From contig VWZW01005504.1 of NCBI GenBank assembly GCA_013397115.1, positions 429,412 through 493,411 on the forward strand: 64,000 nt of DNA, read 5' to 3'. Under the pieces are notes generated by a model, which was given only the letters and a program-made list of their open reading frames with translations, was not told where the DNA came from and did no database searches. Source of the stretch: Edolisoma coerulescens. Its lineage: Eukaryota > Chordata > Aves > Passeriformes > Campephagidae. Numbering within the stretch: position 1 is the first letter of the stretch; each line of letters opens with the position of its first letter. This document shows, piece after piece, positions 25,633 to 37,900 of this stretch. A program made the position numbers and the translations under genes.

Positions 25633-28600
25633 TCGCAAATAAAAAGAGGATATAGGGGATATTTAAAGTTCACTGTAAAAGCCTTTCCTTTGGTGCTGGT
25701 TAACACATACCAAGAGCTCTTTCAAACCTGATTGTTCACATACCCAGCATGTCTGACCGAAGTAACAGGAACCTTTGCTACAATTAAGGCGCTATCATTT
25801 ACTTGTGCACTTTAAATTGAAGCTTGTATAGATATGTCAGATTTTTAAACTTGATCAGATGTTTTGCAGAGCTATGTTCTTAAATTAAAGTCCAAGTTGT
25901 TGTTTCTGAGAGTGACTTAATAGCAGTAACCTTATGGTTAATCAACCATGTACTTAAGTTCACTGTGCATTTACTGCAGTGTAATTATAAAGTGAGCAAA
26001 AATATAATTGATGCATTTTGTCAATCTGTGTAGCTGCAAGGTACTTTTTCAAAGGTTATTTTTTTATTCAGATAAAATAAGTTAATGCTGTTTTGGCAAT
26101 TATCCTCTGACTTCAGAGATTTTACTGCTGATTCAGGTAAAACTCTGTGATAGATGAATAAAGATTATAAGCATTTAAAAGTACAAAATACCTTCTGCAA
26201 CAATCAGTGGCTCTGCCCTTGCAGCATAAAACCATCCTGAAAATCACTGACAATACAGCAAGTCTTGGTGTTTAAAGTGGGTTGAAAATGAAAGATGTAT
26301 TTTTTAATACAAAACAACGCTTTTAAAGTACCCCTTATTAACATCACTGCTGTTTGCTATATAGTACAACTAGAGAGCTGTGGCAGCATTTTTCACCTGA
26401 GCACTGGCTCAGACTGAATGGGTGTGCTTGAACTTGCTTCCATTCGTTCTGCGAACAAATGATGGAAACAGTTCTAACTCTTCAGGACTCCAAGAAAAAA
26501 GAAATGAAAATATCCATGAACATAACATATTTGTGTATGTGTTGATTAGGTAGATAACCCTTGCTCCTCACCCCACATTCTCTGCAAGTAAAAAAAGAAG
26601 CCAGTATGATTTAAAATTGAATATTCATATGCAGAAAAAGGCTATAATGCTGTAGTTCTGGTATTTTCATAATTTTTCAGTTATCTGAAAGCCAGTGAGT
26701 CTTGCTGCCAAGGCCAGTAGTGGACCTGTCTCATTCCTTTCCTGGTTCTCCTATCAGAGCACAGACACCACAATAGATAAGCAGGACATGGCCAGTTGAA
26801 GGAAACAAACCTTTTTCCACAACTCTGTGACTTTCTAGGGTACAGAATATATAAAACCCGAGATTTGTAGAACACTGGGGCGGGGGAAAATGGCCACATG
26901 CTGCAAGGCTGCCTCCTGCATTTCCATCCTGTTGGAACATAGTCTTGACTGCAGTTGATAATAGATTAACAATTAATAGACACAGCTTCCATTTAAAACT
27001 ATACCACAATTTACTGGAAAAAGACAAGGACCCAATCTTGTACTTGACAGGGAAAACAACCTGAAACAGAAGATATGGAGAAATAACTTCTGCTCAGCTG
27101 AGATACGTTGTGCTCATCCACTTCATCTGCAGCAGATGGATTGACTTACCCACCACAAGGGCAAAGAGCAACAGACTGGGTCCGTTTCAGGACAGGGTTT
27201 ACATGTCACATGTGAGATGAGCTGGATCAACTTAAGAACAAAGCATACAAGCACAAGATTTCTCCAGGAAATCTCTTTTCCTTGTTCTCATCTTTTCAGT
27301 GGGATGGAAAGCGCTGCCTGGACAACTAATTTCTTTCTTAAACTGATTATCTTTAATTGAATTATAACATTAAAGGAGAAATATATACTGTTAACAGTAA
27401 CTTCAAACAGTCTGGTTTACTTCTTACTTGCAGTGAAACTAGCTATACTGCCATGACCCTCAACAAAGGGCTGTAAGTTTGCAGGCTATACTGATCCAAT
27501 TGCCCATGTCCATGGCACTATCCCTTAGCTGACTTGGTAAAATGTATGATTCCCAACTGAACCTCAATGCATGTGGAGAGAGATCATTCTCCCACTGAAC
27601 GCAGTTGCAAAGTATTGCTTGTTTTCAATGGGACAAGATTAAATCTCAGAATTAGGCAGGCAGCATGCGGTAAAGCCTATTCAGCCCAGGAATATATACA
27701 CACCTGCATGCATTAATCACTCTTCTGTGGGACAAACCTTTGCTGTTAATCCCCGCTTTTATAGGGATTTCCAGGAAACCAGTTCATGGTTGGTTTGAAC
27801 TGGCCATGTTTGTGGATGACCTGACATGATGCTGCTGAAGCCAGGCAAAGTGGGTCAGTTTACACCAAGTAATTACCTTTGCCCAGCCTCTCCCCCAGCC
27901 AAAAAGTCCTCACCCACTCCCCACAGCTGACCGAGCTAACAGAAAAGCCAGAGCTGTGCTGTTCCCTCCTGGTGTCTGGTGAGATGAGGATGAAGTCATG
28001 AGGTAGTGTACCAACCTCAGGTACTGAGCTGGAGCAATCCTCCCTCTTTCCCTCCTCTATAAACCTCTAGTGACCACTGAAGTGAGACTCTTTATGAAAA
28101 CAGCATGTGGGGCTTTTGCAGTAAACATGGCCATTTTATTCCCTTAATGAAATTAGGGCCAGAAAAATCTGCACTCACATATACGCATAAACTGTGCTGG
28201 AGTCAACTGCATGGCTTATGTACACATGGGAAAAAAATAGAGCCCAATATTCATAGCAACACTGTGTATAAAAAAAGAATTTGTGGAATTAAGAATAAAA
28301 CATGAGGCAATTTGTTGATTTGCCCAGGGAATATATGAGAGCAACAAATGTGTAGATTATTCTAAGGTTGTTTTTTAGTGTCATTATCAGATCCAAGAAC
28401 TGTATATAAAAGCATGCGGTCCTTCACATGCTAAAAGTATAGTTTGCTCAAACAATTGTAAAATATTCAGTATTCTTAAGATTAAATATCTGAATATTGC
28501 TTCTGAAGGAACAGCTGTCAGCTTAAATCTAAAGTCTAGTTTGTTTACTGGCTGTATTTTATATCTGTTAGAAAATGACACCAAATGGCAATAAAATTGT

Positions 28601-29766
28601 TGTAAGTATTCTACTGGGGAATATAAATGCCCTTTGGTTACAGTGTACATATCTTTATACATAATTCCAGTATATTTTCCCTAGAATTATGTTAAATATG
28701 TAAAAAGCCTTTTCTTATAAAGGTAAAAATGCTAGATGTTTCCAAGCTGTAATTTAGCATTAGTGTCAAGATTGCTTCAGAAAATAAGCTACGGTTACTG
28801 TTTCATTCTTTTTAAGTGTCACTCAGCATACCATATCTGATCTTGTATTCAAAATAAACTTATATGATTTTATTCACTTTTCCAGAAGTGCAGGAGGGTT
28901 TAGACATAATTTATAGCATATGGATTGATGTAAATAGCTTAAACTAAGTAATTGGCTAGTCACCTACGCTGTCTTATCCTATTACTGCTAGGTACTTTTC
29001 AAGTAATTAGGGAAAACAGATATCTTTTATCCAGTAAGTTTAAATTGGATGAATCCTTGACATTTGTGAAGGCTTATTTCATAGATAAAATCATACTGTA
29101 CAAAAACTTTCTCTACAATGCTGAGGTTTACTAGGCCTATAATAAGAAACTGATTTTTTTGTTGAGTTAAAGTGACTTATCTTCGCCCTTTTAAAAAGAA
29201 ATCAACTCCAGTCAGCAAAAGTCGAGATAAAAATCACCAGGCTGGTGTTATCACCACGTAGACAGCAAACACGTACCACTATCATTAACTTTTCTGTGCA
29301 TGGGTTTCAAATACATTTAAAATGTTAAAATTCAATAATTTCCTGTATATTACAATAACATCAGATTAATGAATACCGAAAAGCATGAAAAGTGATTTAT
29401 TTTGGGAAGGTCATTCCTTGGTTAGCCAACACTTAAATTGAATTACTATAAAGGGGAAATATATTATAGGTAAAAAGGAAAATGGTTTTTACTGCATGTG
29501 AATTCTTTGAGTTTTACAATGCTTATGATAAAAAGACTGCACCTACAAGTATAACCTCTATAATTTTTATGCTGCACATTTTAAAAAAAAATCTTATTAT
29601 TTAACATTTCTAAGGCAATTTATACATGTCACCTTGTACTTAACGTTCCTTTTAAAACAGTTAGTTTTACCTCATCCCTATGAAATCTATAAAACTACTT
29701 TTCATACCAGACATGAAATTTCTAGTTATATCAGGACAGCTGGACCTCTAATGGGAATACTTAAAT
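25633..29766. other. Non-coding sequence; no gene recognised
   Basis: AT-rich DNA without recognisable repeats, RNA genes or domains. The region 27.8-28.1 kb is somewhat richer in C, with CCTCTCCCCCAGCC-type words, but lacks CpG enrichment. No feature can be supported. Confidence 0.55.
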
Positions 29767-29822
29767 ATACTTAAAGAAATAAGTATTTTATTTAAAAAAT
29801 ACTTAAAGAAATAAGTATTTTA
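29767..29822. repeat. Tandem duplication with internal palindrome
   Basis: Two identical 24-bp copies (29,767-29,790 and 29,799-29,822) at a 32-bp period. Each copy is a near-perfect inverted repeat. In the second, AAATACTTA and TAAGTATTT form a 9-bp stem around a 6-nt spacer. This can extrude or fold as a hairpin and probably arose by replication slippage. Confidence 0.9.
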
Positions 29823-32800
29823 AAGAAGCTATTACTTAGAGAGACATTTATTCCTAGCTAGTGTACTTCTACATATAGCACTTACAAACTGGCCTTGCTT
29901 ACTGGAAAAAAAAAAAAAAGAAAAGAAAGGTAAGCATTATTAAAATGAGTTTTGGCTCCTTGGATAAAATTAGGTTCACACTGAAGTGATTTGCTGAATT
30001 AGGGCTATGAGAAAATCTTGCTTTCACTGAAATATAAAAGAGTAGGATGAGGCTGTAAATATGAAGTGAATTCCTCACTAGCATACAAGGACTTCACAGC
30101 AAGATTATGCAAAATTCCTCTTACGCCTGTCAAAGAATATCTGCAGATACAGAAACATATCTGAAGTAAAAGTCACCAAGAGCTAAACACATGAATCTGA
30201 GGTAGAATTTGGCCTGCTGATTTCAGTGCTGTTCTCATGTTCGTGTGTTTGGCAAGAGAAGCACTGCCCCAGACCTCACCAGCCTGCACACACACCTCAG
30301 CTAGTTGAATGCTGAGAAGCTACTGCTTGTGCTGGTGGTGCCCTCCGAATAATGCCTATATTTGCACATGCTTTTTCAAAGTTTTTATAATTTCTGTGTT
30401 GTTTTCTGCCAAATTGATCATTTCCTCCTATTACACATATTATTTCTGAAGAACACCCACCAAAACCAACACCCATCATGCTGTAAATGGCACAAAGCAT
30501 TAAGTATCTGATGGACAGATCTTAGTCCCCAAGTGCCTGAATTCACGAGGTTCCACTGCAGTATTTAGGAATAAGTGGTATGGCTCTTTCAGGTATGATT
30601 CCTGAAACTCACAGAAATTAAAAGTCAAAATCTTTTCATTTTGCTATCTTCAGAGTTACGTGCCTTCAGAGCTTCTTAATAAAAGTGAACAAAGAAATGA
30701 AAATTTACACTGAAATAATTACATTTTCACCTTTGGTATGTTAGTGTAATAAAAAGCAGGATTGTTTTGCAGGAAGAAGGTGCATGTAGCCCCCAGTTCC
30801 TAGATGCTGTTGAATTACTTCTTGCATTCTGCAGTTGTACAAGAGCACTAGCCCATCCAGAAGAACAAAATAAGTGAAAATTGACTGTAGACGCTGCAGA
30901 CCAGGTAGATGTATATACAATGGTAGGATGCGTCACAATTGCCACAGACCACCCCTTTTCTTACAGGTCGTGTTCCTACAGCCCCAAGACAACATTTCAT
31001 ACAAATATCTTGTCTCTGGGGATGAGAAAGAGGCTTGCTGATCATGAAGAAAGAAGAAAGGCAGCTGTCATTCCTACAACAGGGAAAGAGAATAGACGAC
31101 ACTCTCTGCTCTTGCCAATGTGGAAGAAGAGCCTTCCCTCCTTCACCAGTGCTGGAAAGGTGAGGAGAGGAATGAAAAGCAAAACAGGAACCCATCTTGT
31201 TTCTTTTGGTGAGGTGTTGTACTCATTCTGGCATAAAACAGGTAAAATTATGAAATTATATTCTGTAGGTAAACTTATGGTAAAGAGAAATCTTATTTAC
31301 ACCAACGGGTGATCCAATGGAAGCTGATTAAATTTAGAATAAGAGGAGTCTTCTGACCAAATAGACTGTAAGGATCCAGAAAAATCTTTCCATTGAGTCA
31401 CTGGGAGCAAAATACCTAAGACAGACTAGGGTTAGGTAAACTAAACTACCTGAGTCTTTAGAACTAGCTCTAGATACTCAAACTGAAAAGGCTTATACAT
31501 AAAAAATTGTCAACAGAAGGAGCAGACTGAAAAGATTATTCCAAGAAGCCCAGGTGCCTTTCATCTCCTACACTCTTATACATAACATTGCAGTGCACCC
31601 TTCAGCTCCAAAACAATTTTCTAACCCCACTCAAGAACCCGTACTTGTCTAGCTGTAGCAAAGGGGAAAAAAAAATGTTCTTGAGGGGTGACAACAGGAG
31701 CAAATGGTAAAACTCAGGTGTATTTTTCCCCATGGCAGCAAACTTCTCACTTGTCAGTGTACAGTTTTAAAATTCATTAAATATTCCTAATTTGGAACTG
31801 AAGTAGACAGCCCTGACCTATAAAACACACAAATGTATAATTACTTCTGTTATCAGCTAAATGTAAGATCTGTATACGGGCTTTACTGCAATTATTAGTT
31901 AAGCACATTTCTTACATGTAATTGCATTTAGATCTACAAGTAAAAGTGCTGTAAAGCACGCATTGATCTCCTAAATTAGATGTGCAGCTTTCAAGACAAT
32001 GAGGTAAGACTCAGTCATGGATTTTAGGGATAGGCTATGCTATGATCTGGTGTGGGAAGCTACAGAGAAGTGGCTTGAGCCATCCACATTATGCAGTGCT
32101 TACTTTGTGGATGCTGAAAGCTTCTCAAAAGCTCACCTGGGAAGACAAAACCACATTGTATGAGAACATATTTCTTCTCTCTCAGAAGTACAGAACAGAT
32201 TAATGAGCTGAAACAGGGCACTGGGTTAAGATTGCTTCGGGTACTCAAAGACCCTCCTTCCAAAGCCTGGTGGAAGTTGAATGAAACCTCACCACTGAAA
32301 ATCTGAGAAGAACTTAATTGGGGAAAACCACTTTGCAAAGAGCTACATTTGTAACAGGCAGAAAGTAGGAGCTGGGCTGCCTGGTTGACCTCCAACATGG
32401 AAAAGGTGTTTTAGCAAAAGTCTAGGCAATTATTCATGTTGGAGTTTCTTCAAGAGACTTGGGCATGGACCTGGATTTGCCAGTTTCTTTGTTCCAGTAA
32501 TTAAGTTCTACTTCATGTAGGCCACATGCCTTCTCTTGTTTTCTTTGGCCAGCTCGAAGACTCGGGTGTCTTCACTCTGGTGAATCATAAGTTCCCTAGG
32601 CAGAAAACTATGTTTGGATTCCTTGAGGACAGTTTCCTTTAAATTAAATTTTCTTTAAAAAGCCAAGTAGGGCAAAGACATTAAGAATAAAATCTTTAAT
32701 GAAGAAAACAGCCTTGAAACATTAACCAAAGAAGCAGAAGCAATGTTTGCCTCATGCTGGAAAGATGTACTTGAACCTTCACCTTAGAAGTGTGTGGCTG

Positions 32801-33551
32801 AAAACATTGTGCTTCATCATCATTTGTGCCAGTTTTGGTAAAAAGATCTTTGTGATGATGCTCCCACTCCTTATCTGGGTAGGTAAAGTAATTTTCTTTG
32901 ACTCTACTTTCTCTTAAATGCCAATCTTTTTTTAAGAGTCTCTCAACACAAGACCAAAGGCAAAAAGGAAATGTTCTCATTCAAAGCACTTAGAACAAAA
33001 ATGGCAAAGCAATGAACAAAATGCAGCCCATGAAACAAGTAATGGGTGATATGTCTCTTTAATAACATCTTGTATTGTATTTCAGTGCACAAGCTGCTGA
33101 AATGCTGACAACATCCAAGATTCAATCTAAAACATGCAAGATGCCAGTAGGTAATCTAACTGTGCCTTAGCTCTGTGTATCTGAGTGCAAACTAAGTGAA
33201 TGACCATACTTGCAGTAACAGCTGTCCATTAAATGTGCACAGCACTTACCTTGTATATTTATATATATAATTCCTGTACAGAATGACCTTATGTGGTTCT
33301 AAGTGATATATATTTATAAATAATCTCTATGTGTGCAGTTTCAATGTATATCTTACATAATTGCCTTTAAATGGCTCTATAAACAATCTGAAATTGCTAC
33401 TTTGCACTGCAAAAGTATTAACTCATTGATTATACACTACCATTTAGGAGTGAGGTCTTCCTATGGAAGCTTTCAGTGTGTATTTCGGGCAGGGTCAGAC
33501 ACAACCTATTTTCCTCTTTTGACTGTGACCCAGTCCTGAAATGCACCCCTT
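29823..33551. other. Non-coding sequence; one exon-like segment
   Basis: Unique AT-rich DNA. A 14-A run at 29,906-29,919 and short TA-rich runs near 33,256 and 33,306 are the only simple repeats. The exon-like segment 30,967-31,159 is listed separately. A single n at 33,552 marks a contig join. Confidence 0.5.
30967..31159 (+). other. Exon-like segment (193 nt), unproven
   Basis: Flanked by a good acceptor (CCCCTTTTCTTACAG, ending 30,966) and a donor (AAAG followed by GTGAGG at 31,160). One frame is open throughout and lies inside a 143-codon open frame (30,881-31,312). The would-be peptide is basic (including MRKRLADHEERRKAA) and belongs to no family I recognise. The minus strand is also open over 115 codons, which weakens a coding reading. 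Confidence 0.18.
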
Positions 33552-33601
33552 NTTCTGGCAAGAGCTTAACCGATTTAAAATTATTTTACAATAAATCTGC
33601 A

Positions 33602-34147
33602 AAGCCTGTACCATATGCAGTGCTTGCACACAGTTCTCTACTACATATTTTTTTATGACATAGATCTAAATAGAGGAGATAGACAAATCCCTAGTGTATA
33701 TTCTATAAAGTTAATTCTGCACAGATGAAGCTGTAATTGACTCCCATATTAACCAAAAGTAGGGAGATCAAGCAGGATAGGTTAAACAATAAAATGGCAA
33801 TGCTGATTAAAAAAAAAAAAAAAAGCTTCCCAAGAATTTTGTGAGCAAGTATTTGTATTTCTCTCTCTTTGAGAAGCCTTTGCTCCTGTACCCACAAGCA
33901 CTTTTTAGTCTCTGATCTCTGTATAATACTAAAATAACCTTGTGCTGCTAACTGAATTGTAAATGAGGCAGAGTAAATAAAGTGTATTTTAGTGCATTGT
34001 GTAAAGGTAGTTTATTAACAGTAACCTAGCTTCTTAGTTTGCTTTGGTAGGTTTTGTATCCCCCTACATCAGTCAGAATTTCCATTTAACCTTTTCCATG
34101 TTAATTCTTTACACAGGCTGACCAGAATACAAGACTTCAGATGGATC
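33602..34147 (+). repeat. First copy of an exact 546-bp duplication (assembly artefact)
   Basis: Identical over its whole length, including a run of 16 A, to 34,413-34,958 (offset 811). The copy ends exactly at the n at 34,148. Because both copies abut single-n contig joins and show no divergence, this is best explained as overlapping contig ends that were not merged, not as a biological duplication. Content is non-coding AT-rich DNA. Confidence 0.93.
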
Positions 34148-34148
34148 N

Positions 34149-34411
34149 GGAGCCTGCTCGGACCTACCTCAATGATAGCCCCATCAGGTAGCCTGAGGAA
34201 GTGCCTGTAGAGCTCCCGGGAGCCGCTGAGGTGAACCGTGTAGACACAGACGTGAACAGTGGTGCTACCTTTCCAGCTGGCTGCAGCGTCAGGGATTTCA
34301 TCCTGGTGCTGGAGGTCACAGCTGGAGACACCAGGCTGGCTAGCGTGGTCCTTCCAGATGTAATCAGACACTGCCACCTAGTGAAACACAGCCCCCCCCG
34401 CCCCCCGGACA
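34149..34411. other. Inserted 263-bp contig bounded by single n, GC-rich
   Basis: This piece sits between the two identical 546-bp copies and is bounded by n at 34,148 and 34,412. It is much richer in G and C than its surroundings and ends in a C-rich run (34,391-34,408). If the two copies are one locus, this contig does not belong between them, and its true position is unknown. It carries the exon described separately. Confidence 0.85.
34168..34377 (-). CDS. Probable internal coding exon of an unidentified gene (orphan contig)
   Basis: On the minus strand a 210-nt open stretch (70 codons, phase 0 at both ends) is bounded exactly by an acceptor (GTGTTTCACTAG, ending at 34,378) and a donor (GAG followed by GTAGGT, starting at 34,167). 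The peptide looks like an ordered domain fragment rather than random translation: it begins VAVSDYIWKDHASQ, has two Cys (residues 20 and 53) and ends LRLPDGAIIE. I do not recognise the family and give no symbol. Only one exon is present, and no partner exon is visible in the flanking AT-rich DNA. That fits the view that the contig was misplaced here. Alternatives are a pseudogene fragment or contaminating sequence. The plus strand is also open, so protein similarity must decide. Confidence 0.5.
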
Positions 34412-34412
34412 N

Positions 34413-34958
34413 AAGCCTGTACCATATGCAGTGCTTGCACACAGTTCTCTACTACATATTTTTTTATGACATAGATCTAAATAGAGGAGATAGACAAATC
34501 CCTAGTGTATATTCTATAAAGTTAATTCTGCACAGATGAAGCTGTAATTGACTCCCATATTAACCAAAAGTAGGGAGATCAAGCAGGATAGGTTAAACAA
34601 TAAAATGGCAATGCTGATTAAAAAAAAAAAAAAAAGCTTCCCAAGAATTTTGTGAGCAAGTATTTGTATTTCTCTCTCTTTGAGAAGCCTTTGCTCCTGT
34701 ACCCACAAGCACTTTTTAGTCTCTGATCTCTGTATAATACTAAAATAACCTTGTGCTGCTAACTGAATTGTAAATGAGGCAGAGTAAATAAAGTGTATTT
34801 TAGTGCATTGTGTAAAGGTAGTTTATTAACAGTAACCTAGCTTCTTAGTTTGCTTTGGTAGGTTTTGTATCCCCCTACATCAGTCAGAATTTCCATTTAA
34901 CCTTTTCCATGTTAATTCTTTACACAGGCTGACCAGAATACAAGACTTCAGATGGATC
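34413..34958 (+). repeat. Second copy of the exact 546-bp duplication (assembly artefact)
   Basis: Base-for-base the same as 33,602-34,147. It starts right after the n at 34,412 and runs on without a break into unique sequence at 34,959. The likely true sequence is therefore 33,553-34,147 joined to 34,959 onward, with one copy only. Confidence 0.93.
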
Positions 34959-37900
34959 ATGGCACAAGGTTTAGGCATTCTTTATCCTTAACTAGAAATG
35001 ATGATGAAAAGCGTTATTTTTATACTGCCCCTGAAGTGCAGGCGTAAGCTTTTTCACCCTCCACTTTTGCAAGACCTTTTCGTCACTCATTTTCTCCCAT
35101 GAGATGCTACTCCTGTTCGTGGAAGGAAGGGATTGGTGATCTTGGTACATCCTTACAATACATCAGCATGTTCTTCCCAAACACTTCTATTTAATGTAGA
35201 CAAAATACCACTTTTGGTGGCCTAGCACTTGCTTTTTCTTTCAAGAATGTGCATTACACTAGCAGAAATGATTGGAACTTACAAAGCTAGCTAAAGAAAA
35301 GCTCTCATTTAAGATAGGTACATCAAAACCTTCTTCTGCATAGTTTTGCTTTTACTTTTTGCTGAAATGAAGAGCTCAGATTCTTACAAGAGATCTCAAG
35401 AACCAGATACAAATTTTTCCCCTCACTTGGGAGAAGTTAGATTTAGCTCAGTTTGCTTGTGTTCCAGTTCACGTTTCCTCAGCTGTTCTTACACATTACG
35501 AGGAATCCCATAACTAGCACAGTGTGCCAATGCCACGATCCTGACATGCATGCTGCTATTATGAGCCACTGCCTTAGGAGAGGATTTTTTTTTAGGTGAA
35601 TTAAGAAAGCAAGAACACATATAGGAAATTATCTCCAAGTCTTTTCCAGGAACGACAGAACAATAGGATACTTCATTTTAGTGCCAGCTTCCATTTACAA
35701 CAGTCCTAATCAATTTTTTTTCACTTTAGAACAAGGAAAGGTCATCTGAAATTTAAGGTAAAATAAGGAAAATCTGAATTTTCCACACCAAAGTCTCTGG
35801 GGTTTGAAAGCTTTCATTCAGGACAACATGTTAGAAACATGCAGCAGCCATAAGGACAGGACAAGCCCCGTGTTTTTTCTGTCTACTACACATGTAGTAG
35901 TCCAGCACAGGGGAGAGCATGGACCTTCCACTACTTTCACACAAATAAATTACCACCTATTTTTTCAATCAGGGCCAGATCTAAGTGTAATTTACAACAT
36001 ACAATTACTGTGCAGGAAGCCAAAGCCATGTCACTCTAACCTTTGTGCCTGAGCAAACTTCCACCTTGCCAAGGCAAAGACCTTCTTTGGAAGTTCTTGA
36101 CGCTGGGTGCCACCCCCATAACACCATATCCATATGGGACCAGGTACAGCATCAGAAGTCTCTGTCTTGCCCCCTCCCCAAGAGCCGACAGCTCTTCAGG
36201 ATAGTGGGAGTTCACAAACCGATCTGACCTGTTGTCACATTTCAAAATCTGGTGAACTCCCTCTGAGGACATTTAGGTGACTAGCCAAGAGAACATGAGA
36301 ACATGATGGTATTGTTCTGCACGTCCTCCTCCCATTCCCCCCACCTCCCCGTCACATTAAAAAAAAAGAAAAAAAAGCACAGATTGATCATCTGACAACT
36401 GAAAGAGAAAAGGCACCACCAAAACTGATGGTGCTGTGGTGAGTTGGATAGCCTTGGTCTGGGATAGGCAGAAGAAAGGAAGGAAAGAGGACCCTTTGCT
36501 GGAGCGTCACTCATTAACCCTTCCTCAAAGTCACCTGGTAGTGTGAGTTTGCCTGAAGGCACTCTTCAATATGTGGAGGGATATAACACTTGAATAACAA
36601 CTCCAGGAAGGGGGAGCAGCTCTGTTTGCGGCTGTGGGTTTAGAGACCCCAGCACAGAAGGACCTTTCCATTCCCTCCTTGCTAGCACCATCTGAAAGTA
36701 TTTGGCAGACAGATGTCCACTGCCTTGAAACTCTCAAAACACATTTCTGTGAAGTGATAGGTCACTAGAGAGCTGCTGTGGCCTACATAACCTGAAGTAA
36801 GCTCCAAAAGTAAACTCTACTGTCATCTGAAATTTCTATCATTAAGTTAATCAAAAATGTCCATTCATTTCTACAGGAATACAATATGAGTTAATAAATC
36901 CACGGAGACAGGCTAGTCAAGAGACTGTGCATATAGGACATGTCAGAGAAACTGAAGTTAGCAATGATCTAGATTCACAGGGGCTGACAAGAAACCGCAA
37001 AATGCCAGAGCAGTGTACAGTAATCCTTAAATGAAATTCATCTTTCAGCAGAAAAACACATTAAGGATGGTAATTCAATGATAAAAGAGGCAGGCCAGAA
37101 CAGGTTCAAATGCTGAATATTTCACAGCATAACTTAATTAAAGCGGGAGTGTGAGGCTGTTAATCGCTTTATAATAGTTCAGCTTGAAATGAGGTCTGAT
37201 GTGAGTGCCCTTATAGTTTATTTGTTTATATTATTATAATCATAAAATGTTACATTGACCTAATGCAAATGTACAGTTTTCACTGGCCTTTATTATGTTG
37301 GCAGTTTTTTCTCCTTTTGGTCCTCCTATCTTTGTGCAAGTATGTGAAGGGAAGAACTGGGAGGAAGGGTCATGAATTTAGGTCAGATCAGATGATTCAG
37401 TATGTCTCGTGTGGGTTTAAGTCTTATTAATAATTTTAATACATTCTTCCTTGACAGCAATGATTTCAATCACTGCTCCTCTAACGTACACCATGACGTA
37501 AAAATACACAGGTTTTTAAAAGAGTGGAATACGCTTCTCCTACAAAAAAGGTAAATTATGTCAACCTTTTGGAAATTACAGTGCATAACCTAGAAAAAGG
37601 ACAAAAATACACTTGTAAGTACAAACACAAATGTATTTTGTTGCATAAATGCATTATGCCATACCAAGTGCAGAGAAATATGTCATTGAAGTAGAACACA
37701 TTTTAAACACAAATATATTGATAAACGTATATTTATAAATATATTACACAACTGAGGCACAGCCAATTAATATTACCAATATTTCTTAGGTCAGGGTACA
37801 GAAAATGCCATGCTGGTGTGTAAAGGTACTATGATGTTTTCTATTGTGTGACAGCTTCTGTGAAAGAAGAAAGGAAAGAATATTTCCTCAGACTTTCTGA

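Noticed and set aside
27990..28030. let-7-like word TGAGGTAGTGT followed by ACCTCA
   Set aside because: The stem is only about 6 bp; no microRNA precursor can be drawn.
32060..32398. Minus-strand open frame with a CCCAG/GTGAGC donor near 32,132
   Set aside because: Two frames are open between candidate sites and neither peptide is recognisable; likely chance.
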